From contig JAUXFI010000006.1 in NCBI GenBank assembly GCA_030620125.1, positions 1 through 23,464 on the forward strand: DNA of 23,464 nucleotides, written 5' to 3'. The notes under the pieces are model-generated. The model saw only the letters and a program-made list of their open reading frames with translations, searched no databases and was not told the origin of the DNA. This DNA is from Anaerolineae bacterium (lineage in GTDB: Bacteria; Chloroflexota; Anaerolineae; B4-G1). Shown piece by piece: positions 1-5,175 of this stretch (the first letter of the stretch is position 1; each line of letters begins with the position of its first letter). A program made the translations under genes and the position numbers.

Positions 1-62
1 ATCTTGCAGCTATTGCTGACTATGGTCTTTTACGTAAAGCAGTTGATGCTGCAGAGGCATTG
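1..62. other. Lower-GC leading segment, possible assembly junction
   Basis: The first ~62 bases are visibly less GC-rich than the rest. They read on the plus strand (from base 3) as a protein-like stretch, LAAIADYGLLRKAVDAAEAL, with AT-rich codons. From about base 63 the sequence is typical high-GC DNA coding on the minus strand. The secreted-protein gene on the minus strand loses its plausible family sequence at exactly this point. I infer a chimeric contig end or a recombination junction; no family is identified for the short peptide. Confidence 0.4.
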
Positions 63-376
63 AATGTAGAGAACGGCGGCAGGGGAGAGAGACGCAGGTC
101 GTGCAGGTAGGTGATGTTGATCTCGCGGGCTGGCTCGAAGGTCACATTCACAGACTCGGCCTGCTCGTCGCCCGTGGCGCGGAAGAACAGGTAGACCTGG
201 GCGATCTTGGCTTTCGAGGTGGCCTGCAGCGTGAACGTGGCCTGCTGGGCGAACATGTGGCTGCTCTTGCTCTCGACCACAGTGATGCCGTTGGCCGCGA
301 GGGTGGACGGGAGTGGCGAGACCCAAAGCGCCAGGAAAAGGGTCCCGATTAGCAATAGTACAGGTAAGCGTCTCAT
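20..376 (-). CDS. Secreted protein, truncated N-terminal part (peptidase MA-like family suspected)
   Basis: An N-terminal signal peptide is clear: MRRLPVLLLIGTLFLALWVS followed by a Leu-Ala-Ala cleavage-like site near residue 28. The mature part (residues 30-104) looks like a beta-rich extracytoplasmic domain (ITVVESKSSHMFAQQATFTL...). From memory it resembles the N-terminal domain that precedes a metallopeptidase MA-like domain in Chloroflexota secreted proteins. If so, several hundred residues are missing. The last 14 residues (FNASAASTALRKRP) come from the lower-GC segment at the window start and are probably not native. The ATG lies 13 bases after the HEAT-repeat gene stop, so it is likely the last gene of that operon. 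Family assignment is tentative; the signal peptide is seen directly. Confidence 0.6.
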   Translation of the reverse strand: MRRLPVLLLIGTLFLALWVSPLPSTLAANGITVVESKSSHMFAQQATFTLQATSKAKIAQVYLFFRATGDEQAESVNVTFEPAREINITYLHDLRLSPLPPFSTFNASAASTALRKRP

Positions 377-389
377 CGCAGCAATTTGC

Positions 390-1340
390 TCACCGGTGCG
401 GTTCTTCGGTTAGCCTGACGAAGAGTTCTGACAGGTCTCCATGCATGAATTCCAATTGATCCAGGGCGGCTTCGGCTGCGGTCCGCGTGGCCTCGTCCTC
501 CGCCAGACAGCAGTGTTCCAGGATCTCCCGCGCCTTGTCGCCCCCGATTTGCCCCAAGGCCCACAGGGCTGCTTCCTGCACCTCGGTGTCGGCATCGTCC
601 GCCAGTTCCTCCAGCTCGGGCACGGCCTCGCGGAGTTGAAGCTCGCCGCAGGCCCGGGCGGCTTCGTAGCGCAGTTCGGGGTTGGGGCTGAAGAGTTCCT
701 GTTGCACCAGGCCCGCCCAGCGAGCGTCGGCGCTGCGCCCCATGGCGAAGACGGCGCTGACGCGCACATTCTCCTCGTGTGCGGCGTAGGCCTCGCGGAT
801 CAACTCCGCCACTGTCTCGTTGCTGGCATAGGCCAGCGATTCCAGCGCCCGCCGCTGCACTTGTACGAGTTCGTCTGTGGCCTGGCACGTAGCCAGCAGG
901 GCCTCGTAGGCCAGATCGCGTGGCCCGGGGCGGATCTTTTCCAGTTCGCCCAGCAGTATGAAGCGACCCAGCGAGGTCGCGGCGGCTGCCCGCACGGTAG
1001 CGGCCTGGTCTTCTCGCAAGCATGCCACCAGGGGTGGAACCAGGCACACGTCTTCATCTTCCCATAGCCCTTCGATTGCGGCAGTCCGTACGTCGGCGTC
1101 CTCGTCTTCCAGTCCCAGGCGGAAGATCTGGCCAAAGTCCATCTCGAAATCCGCTTCGGCCAGTTCCGCTAGACGGGTGATCATCTGTTTTCTCAATTCG
1201 ACAGGCAGGCATGGCCACATCTCGCGCACACTCGCCGTGTCTTTGGCCTCCAGGCTCGAAAGGAGATACAGAGACGCCTGGTCCGGCAGCTCGGCGCTTT
1301 CACGCAGTTCGTCAATCAAGACGTCGAGTGGTTGTCTCAT
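390..1340 (-). CDS. HEAT-repeat protein
   Basis: This 316-residue soluble protein is built from repeated helical pairs. Recurrent A-A-x-x-L/A-G motifs are spaced about 30-35 residues apart, for example DADVRTAAIEGLWEDED, ATVRAAAATSLGRF, ENVRVSAVFAMGRS, ELRYEAARACGELQ, TEVQEAALWALGQIG and EATRTAAEAAL. This is the HEAT/PBS-lyase-like pattern, usually a protein-protein interaction scaffold. No catalytic motif is seen. The protein is strongly acidic. Its ATG lies one base after the RseP-like gene stop, so the two are translationally coupled and co-transcribed. A role as adaptor for the neighbouring protease or the secreted protein is inference only. Confidence 0.85.
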   Translation of the reverse strand: MRQPLDVLIDELRESAELPDQASLYLLSSLEAKDTASVREMWPCLPVELRKQMITRLAELAEADFEMDFGQIFRLGLEDEDADVRTAAIEGLWEDEDVCLVPPLVACLREDQAATVRAAAATSLGRFILLGELEKIRPGPRDLAYEALLATCQATDELVQVQRRALESLAYASNETVAELIREAYAAHEENVRVSAVFAMGRSADARWAGLVQQELFSPNPELRYEAARACGELQLREAVPELEELADDADTEVQEAALWALGQIGGDKAREILEHCCLAEDEATRTAAEAALDQLEFMHGDLSELFVRLTEEPHR

Positions 1341-1341
1341 T

Positions 1342-2640
1342 CTATTTCAGCCACGACCAGGGGATAATTGGGTTGATGACGTCCTGGAACATCATCAAAG
1401 CCATCAGGCTGACCAGGATTGCCAGGCCCACGAAGTGTACTACTGCTTCGCGCTCAGGCGAGATACGGCGGCCTCGCACGCCCTCAATGAGCACAAAGAG
1501 AATGCGCCCGCCGTCGAGGGCAGGGAGGGGCAGCAGGTTGGTCAGGCCCAGGGCCAGGCTGATGAGCGCGGCAGTGTGCAACACGGGGAAGGCCAGGCCC
1601 CACTCGATGCTTTGCTGGAGTGTGAAGGCCAATATTCCGCTGATACCGACCATGCTGGCCGGGCGCACCTCTTCAGGGGTCACGTCGCCCTGGGCGAGCA
1701 TGGTCGGTATCTGCACGGTCATCACGATTGTCGTGACGATGTCGTTGACGCCGGCGTTCAACGCTTTGGGAAGAGAATAGTGACGTATCGCGCTCCGGTC
1801 GGGCCAGGAGATGATCGGGATGCCCAGGACGCCGTAGCCTTCTGGGGCGCGCCGTGGCGTCGCTATTATGGTCAACGTCTCTCCAGCGCGCAGAATGACG
1901 AGTTCGACGGGCTGTTCTGGCACAGCGTGGATGATGTCAACCAATTGACTCGCACCGTCCTCAATCCGCTCTCCGTCAACGGCCACGATGATATCGTGGG
2001 GCTGTAACCCAGCCTCCTCGGCGGCGCTCCCTGGTTCCACGCCCGTGATTTCGACCAGCCATTTGTCGGGGATGCCGGAGGCGTAGGCGCCGACGAACAG
2101 TATCAGGGCAGCGATGATGTTGAACGCCGGCCCGGCAGCCAGCACTGCCACGCGCCAGCGTTTGGGTTGGGCCGCAAGGCTGCGCGGGTCGGAGGGGTCT
2201 TCCTCGCCGGTCATTCTCACGAACGCGCCCATTGGCAGCAAATTGAGGCTGTATAGCGTGCCTGCTTCCAGGGTGGTCAACTCGCCGTGCAAGTGCAGAT
2301 CTTTGTCGAACCTGTCACGGTCTGTAGAACCACCCGCCGCCAGGTGGCGTAGGACGTAGGTGCCATCGTCACTTTGGTGAGCGACGGCGCTCACACGGTT
2401 GCCCACTTTCAGCCCTGGGGGCAGCCGGAAGCCCAGTGGGATGGTCACGCGCAGGGTGCCGATTTCGAGATAGCCCTTGCCACGCCACAATTTGAGCAGG
2501 CGGGGCGGAAAGCCGAAGCCGAACTCCTCGACGCGCACCCCCGCCAGCTTGGCGAAGACAAAGTGGCCCAGTTCGTGAATCAGAATGATGGGCCCCAGTA
2601 CAACGATCAGTGTGCCAACCAGCCAGAATATAACGTTCAT
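1342..2640 (-). CDS. rseP: RseP-type site-2 zinc metalloprotease (M50B) with PDZ domain
   Basis: This 432-residue membrane protein has the intramembrane zinc site IHELGHFVFA (His22, Glu23, His26) in its first transmembrane helix. A second conserved signature, NLLPLPALDGGRILF (Asp376), lies near the C-terminus and supplies the third zinc ligand. A PDZ domain lies at about 195-275 (VEPGSAAEEAGLQPHDIIVAVDGERI). The family cleaves membrane-anchored anti-sigma factors and remnant signal peptides inside the membrane. Residues ~45-115 form an extra soluble insertion before the LLPMGAFVRM segment, which makes this longer at the N-side than E. coli RseP's corresponding loop. The ATG is preceded by AGGGAG at a plausible distance. 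It starts an operon with the HEAT-repeat gene, with its own upstream promoter. Whether it acts on the anti-sigma-like protein at 22846 is speculation. Confidence 0.93.
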   Translation of the reverse strand: MNVIFWLVGTLIVVLGPIILIHELGHFVFAKLAGVRVEEFGFGFPPRLLKLWRGKGYLEIGTLRVTIPLGFRLPPGLKVGNRVSAVAHQSDDGTYVLRHLAAGGSTDRDRFDKDLHLHGELTTLEAGTLYSLNLLPMGAFVRMTGEEDPSDPRSLAAQPKRWRVAVLAAGPAFNIIAALILFVGAYASGIPDKWLVEITGVEPGSAAEEAGLQPHDIIVAVDGERIEDGASQLVDIIHAVPEQPVELVILRAGETLTIIATPRRAPEGYGVLGIPIISWPDRSAIRHYSLPKALNAGVNDIVTTIVMTVQIPTMLAQGDVTPEEVRPASMVGISGILAFTLQQSIEWGLAFPVLHTAALISLALGLTNLLPLPALDGGRILFVLIEGVRGRRISPEREAVVHFVGLAILVSLMALMMFQDVINPIIPWSWLK

Positions 2641-2775
2641 CCAGTCCGCTCCCTGCTTTCAATCAGAAGCGGGCGCTTGCGACGCCCGCCTCGCTTTTTC
2701 CGAGTCCATGTCCAGGTGTCTAGCAGGCGAACTCCTTTTCTTCCTCATCTACTCAATCTACTCATTCATCTTTCC
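2641..2775 (-). other. Long 5' leader of the rseP-like operon
   Basis: Between the predicted transcription start (~2775) and the ATG at 2640 lie about 135 bases. They contain a 4-codon start-stop at 2769-2758, a 29-codon open frame starting at 2748 and ending at 2659 (basic peptide MRKKRSSPARHLDMDSE...), an ACTCA/ATCTACTC low-complexity tract (2741-2769) and a perfect 7-bp hairpin. Nothing here matches a riboswitch I recognise. The uORFs could be chance; the hairpin is real as sequence. Confidence 0.35.
2669..2689 (-). repeat. GC hairpin in rseP leader
   Basis: GCGGGCG (2669-2675), a 7-base loop, then CGCCCGC (2683-2689) form a perfect 7-bp stem. On the plus strand it is followed at 2694-2698 by TTTTT and so has the look of an intrinsic terminator for plus-strand transcription, but no plus-strand gene precedes it. 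On the minus strand it sits in the leader, about 28 bases before the ATG. Confidence 0.5.
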
Positions 2776-2781
2776 CTTGCT

Positions 2782-2810
2782 ATTATACCCTCAGCGTCCT
2801 AAACTCGCAA
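2782..2810 (-). promoter_or_regulatory. Promoter for rseP-HEAT operon
   Basis: On the minus strand TTGCGA (2810-2805) and TATAAT (2787-2782) are separated by exactly 17 bases, a near-consensus housekeeping-sigma promoter. It overlaps the last codons of the upstream P-loop kinase gene, so rseP can be transcribed independently of the phosphatase-channel-kinase genes. The start point is predicted near 2775. Confidence 0.65.
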
Positions 2811-3204
2811 CATTGGGCCAGGAGGCGCTTTTGAGGAAAGCCTGTGTTCTTTGCAGGACTTGATGCGGTGTCAACTCGTCGGTGTGGATGTACAGGTCCG
2901 CGTGCTGGCGGGCGTGGCGCAGCCGCCGGGCCAGTTCGGCCCACCAGCGCGGCCCGGCGTCACTGGGCCGGCGACGAGAGGCGACTTCCCAGGAGACGTC
3001 CAGGTATATGAGCAGGTTGGGTTGGGTGAGACGCTGCCACATCGTGGGTACGTGGGAATGTTCCTGTGCCACCTCGCGGGCATTGTATCCCTGTACCCGC
3101 AGTGCTTGCACGAGCAGCGATTTACCCGAGGCGCACGGACCAACGACGGCGATGAGCGGGCGTTTTTCCTGTCGGGCCTGTTTCAGCGTCCTATTGCTCA
3201 CCAC
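2791..3204 (-). CDS. Small P-loop nucleotide kinase-like ATPase
   Basis: This 137-residue protein has a Walker A motif, AVVGPCASGKSLL (Lys28, Ser29). NLLIYLDVSWEVASRRRP follows, typical of the beta-strand and lid region of small adenylate/shikimate/deoxynucleoside kinase-like proteins. It is shorter than most of those families (usually 160-220 residues), so the substrate cannot be named. The start is GTG at 3204 (a second GTG follows at 3201). It overlaps the channel gene by 14 bases, indicating translational coupling. An AGGA lies upstream. The end of the gene carries the promoter of the next operon. The fold is confident; the function is unknown. Confidence 0.75.
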   Translation of the reverse strand: MVSNRTLKQARQEKRPLIAVVGPCASGKSLLVQALRVQGYNAREVAQEHSHVPTMWQRLTQPNLLIYLDVSWEVASRRRPSDAGPRWWAELARRLRHARQHADLYIHTDELTPHQVLQRTQAFLKSASWPNVASLGR

Positions 3205-4252
3205 CGCTCATCCTGCGCAACTGAGCCAGCGATTCCAGCGAGGCAAAGACCACCAGCCGGTCTCCAGCGCGAAGTGTGACGTCGGGAGCAGGGTGCAGAT
3301 CGAGGCTATTCGGGCCCTGGTGCAGGATGATGGTAAGATCGAGGTCTTGTTCCACCTGGGCGATGGTGCATCCCTCCAGCGCCGAACCCGCCTGTACTGT
3401 CGCCCGTGCTACGTTTAGCAGCACGTCGTCCACGTAGAATGAGTAGTCAATCTGGGCTCGTGTGGCGGCGGCGGCAAAGATGGGGGCGGTCAGCCCTGAA
3501 GTGCTGAAGGCGGTGTGGATGCCAAACCCACGTTTGACTTTTTCTGCCAGTCGAGCGTCGAACATGCGCAGCACCACTTTGATGCCTGGATTGAGTTCTC
3601 TGGCGTCGAGCGCGATGTCCAGATTGGCCAGATCATCCTGGGTGCAGGCGACGATGGCGGAGGCATCCTGCACACGGGCTTTCTCCAGCATCTCCCGCTG
3701 CCGGGCGTCGCCCAGCAACACTGGCACGCTCAGTTGGCGTATCTCTTCCAGGAACATGCCTTCGGTGTTGCGTTCGATACCGACGATGTCTTCTCCCAGG
3801 CGCAATAGTTCCTTCACGACTCGGTAGCCGACTTTTCCCAGGCCACAGACGACGATGTGATCGTGGTAAGTCGAAGCGATAGCCACTTGCCATGCCTCCT
3901 TTCGCTCACGACGGTTGAACAGCGCGACTCCGAAGCGCAAGACGCCATCGGCGACGACGGCCAGTCCGATGAGGGGGACGACGATGAACACGAGTTGTAG
4001 ACCTGTCGCCCTGGGGAACGGCAGGACTGTTTCCAGGAAGACGAGTTGGAAGGTGGCGTGCAGTGCTTCGGCCCAGCCGAGGCGCTGTCCGGTTTCGGGA
4101 TAGAGGTAAAAGAGACGCAGAATCAGCGTGCCCCCGCACAGGAGCAGGGCGAAGGCGAACAGAGAGGTGCGAAACTGCCGTACTAGTACCTGTGTATCGC
4201 GCCATAGGGCTTGCAAGTAGCGGGATCGTTTTGTCTGCCTCGTCTGTCTCAC
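3191..4252 (-). CDS. TrkA-N/RCK membrane protein, ion-channel-like with degenerate pore
   Basis: Starting at GTG 4252, right after the phosphatase stop (an upstream in-frame ATG at 4390 would lie inside the phosphatase gene), the product has 353 residues. The N-terminal ~110 residues hold two hydrophobic helices (FALLLCGGTLILRLFYL and LQLVFIVVPLIGLAVVADGV) around a pore-loop-like segment HATFQLVFLETVLPFPR. A Rossmann TrkA-N domain follows (HIVVCGLGKVGYRVVKELL, GxGxxG) and then a TrkA-C domain (VQAGSALEGCTIAQVEQDLD ... LRAGDRLVVFASLESL). This is the build of a two-helix K+ channel with an RCK regulatory domain, but the T-V-G-Y-G selectivity filter is absent. It could be a channel of other selectivity, a regulatory subunit, or a ligand sensor. 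It lies between phosphatase and kinase genes in one operon. Confidence 0.82.
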   Translation of the reverse strand: MRQTRQTKRSRYLQALWRDTQVLVRQFRTSLFAFALLLCGGTLILRLFYLYPETGQRLGWAEALHATFQLVFLETVLPFPRATGLQLVFIVVPLIGLAVVADGVLRFGVALFNRRERKEAWQVAIASTYHDHIVVCGLGKVGYRVVKELLRLGEDIVGIERNTEGMFLEEIRQLSVPVLLGDARQREMLEKARVQDASAIVACTQDDLANLDIALDARELNPGIKVVLRMFDARLAEKVKRGFGIHTAFSTSGLTAPIFAAAATRAQIDYSFYVDDVLLNVARATVQAGSALEGCTIAQVEQDLDLTIILHQGPNSLDLHPAPDVTLRAGDRLVVFASLESLAQLRRMSGGEQ

Positions 4253-4263
4253 GTCTGTCTCAC
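4233..4263 (-). repeat. GTGAGACAGAC tandem repeat at gene junction
   Basis: On the minus strand GTGAGACAGAC occurs twice in tandem, followed by a degenerate GAGGCAGAC copy. The tract contains the phosphatase stop codon and the GTG start of the channel gene. It resembles the GGTGACAGGGAGAC-type tracts elsewhere in this window. Confidence 0.6.
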
Positions 4264-4964
4264 AGGGGGAGCCTGACTGCCAGGCGGCGCACGTCGTCAC
4301 CGGCGCGGTCCACGACGCACAGCACGAGCACGCTGATGTCATCGCGAGGTCTCCCCTCGTCCAGTGCCAGCGCCCGCTCGAGCAGGCCATCGGCCAACTT
4401 CTGGGCGCTTGTGTTGCCCTTGGCTGTCAGCTCGTGTACTGCCGCCGTGACGTCGAAGACGCAGGTTGAACGCGCTCCGGCTGTCTCCAGGCCGTCTGTG
4501 TAGACCACGACCGCGGTCCCAGCGACCAGCGGCAATTCGGTGATCTGGGGTTTGGTGCCGCGTCGCACGCCGACCGGCTCCGATGGCTCGTCGAGTAACC
4601 ATAGCCCGTCATTGGGCGTGATGACGACGATAGGGCAATGATTGTTGCGCGAGAGCACCAGCGTTTTGGAAGTCAGGTCTACCGAGAGGATGTTGAGTGT
4701 GGCTGAGACCTTGCCGGCTTTGTGCGTGAAAAGGTAGTCGTGGGCGGCACGAGCCGCTGCTCCATCACGTACCCCCTCAGCCAGTTCAGAGATGGCCTTG
4801 CGGGCCACGAGGTTGCTGATGGCTTTGGCGGCTCGCCCGGAACGCTGGCCGTCCACCAGCACGAAGGAGAAGCCACCCTGGGGACGCTCGATCATCTCCA
4901 GCGTGTCCCCACTCTCGCTGGTGGCCCACTTGCCCACTTTGGCGGTGGCGACTTGGATTTCCAT
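4260..4964 (-). CDS. SpoIIE/PP2C-family serine/threonine phosphatase
   Basis: This 234-residue stand-alone phosphatase domain has the three metal-binding signatures of the SpoIIE/PP2C fold: FVLVDGQRSGRAAKAIS (Asp38-Gly39), VVYTDGLETAG (Asp157-Gly158) and GRPRDDISVLVL (Asp198-Asp199). Such enzymes dephosphorylate anti-anti-sigma or other regulatory proteins using Mn/Mg. No sensor domain or transmembrane segment is attached. The ATG at 4964 is chosen over an in-frame ATG at 5003 because the domain begins there and a TATAAT box ends six bases upstream, which would place transcription start at the ATG. It heads the minus-strand operon and is divergent from the histidine kinase gene. The partner protein is unknown; no STAS or RsbW gene lies in the window. 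Confidence 0.87.
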   Translation of the reverse strand: MEIQVATAKVGKWATSESGDTLEMIERPQGGFSFVLVDGQRSGRAAKAISNLVARKAISELAEGVRDGAAARAAHDYLFTHKAGKVSATLNILSVDLTSKTLVLSRNNHCPIVVITPNDGLWLLDEPSEPVGVRRGTKPQITELPLVAGTAVVVYTDGLETAGARSTCVFDVTAAVHELTAKGNTSAQKLADGLLERALALDEGRPRDDISVLVLCVVDRAGDDVRRLAVRLPL

Positions 4965-4970
4965 GGTCGT

Positions 4971-4998
4971 ATTATACCTCTGTTGGGAGTGTGAGCAA
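4971..4998 (-). promoter_or_regulatory. Promoter of phosphatase gene, apparently leaderless
   Basis: On the minus strand TTGCTC (4998-4993), 16 bases, then TATAAT (4976-4971). Only six bases separate the -10 box from the ATG at 4964, so the transcript should begin at or next to the start codon, without a ribosome binding site. Confidence 0.65.
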
Positions 4999-5001
4999 AT
5001 C

Positions 5002-5029
5002 ACCCTCCCGCTGTAATCTGCGGGAGGGT
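5002..5029. promoter_or_regulatory. Palindrome in divergent control region, candidate operator
   Basis: ACCCTCCCGC (5002-5011), an 8-base spacer, then GCGGGAGGGT (5020-5029) form a perfect 10-base inverted repeat. It lies between the -35 boxes of the two divergent promoters (minus 4993-4998, plus 5053-5058). The 12-mer CTGCGGGAGGGT at 5018-5029 recurs exactly at 5115-5126. It could be an operator or a hairpin; no binding protein is identified. Confidence 0.5.
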
Positions 5030-5052
5030 AGGGCGGTAGTGACGGGCAAAGT

Positions 5053-5081
5053 TTGAACTATTTTTACGGGTGTGTTATAAT
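5053..5081 (+). promoter_or_regulatory. Promoter of histidine kinase gene
   Basis: TTGAAC (5053-5058), 17 bases, then TATAAT (5076-5081). The predicted start is near 5088, giving a leader of about 88 bases that contains the repeated motif CTGCGGGAGGGT (5115-5126) and ends in an AAAGGG ribosome binding site before ATG 5176. Confidence 0.65.
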
Positions 5082-5114
5082 CTTTTGGAATTGGCGTCGA
5101 AAAAGCGTCCAAAC

Positions 5115-5126
5115 CTGCGGGAGGGT
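5115..5126 (+). repeat. Second copy of 12-base motif in kinase leader
   Basis: CTGCGGGAGGGT is an exact copy of 5018-5029, 97 bases downstream in the same orientation and about 27 bases after the predicted transcription start. It flanks the kinase promoter together with the palindrome. Confidence 0.55.
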
Positions 5127-5175
5127 GAGTAGTTGTCTGGCAGGCTTTTAACTATCCGTGGGAAAGGGTTTCAGT

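Noticed and set aside
958..2007. Long plus-strand open frame opposite the HEAT and rseP genes
   Set aside because: It is antisense to two well-supported genes, its translation is low-complexity Ser/Arg/Ala-rich, and no domain is visible. It is a shadow of high-GC coding.
2669..2698. Intrinsic terminator on the plus strand (hairpin plus T5)
   Set aside because: No plus-strand gene precedes it, and the T run is separated from the stem by four or more bases.
4253..4390. ATG at 4390 as start of the TrkA-N channel gene
   Set aside because: It would add 46 Cys/Trp/Ser-rich residues encoded entirely within the phosphatase gene, unlike the family.
5158..5175. GTG at 5158 as start of the histidine kinase
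   Set aside because: ATG at 5176 has AAAGGG at the right distance; GTG 5158 would put that site inside the coding region.
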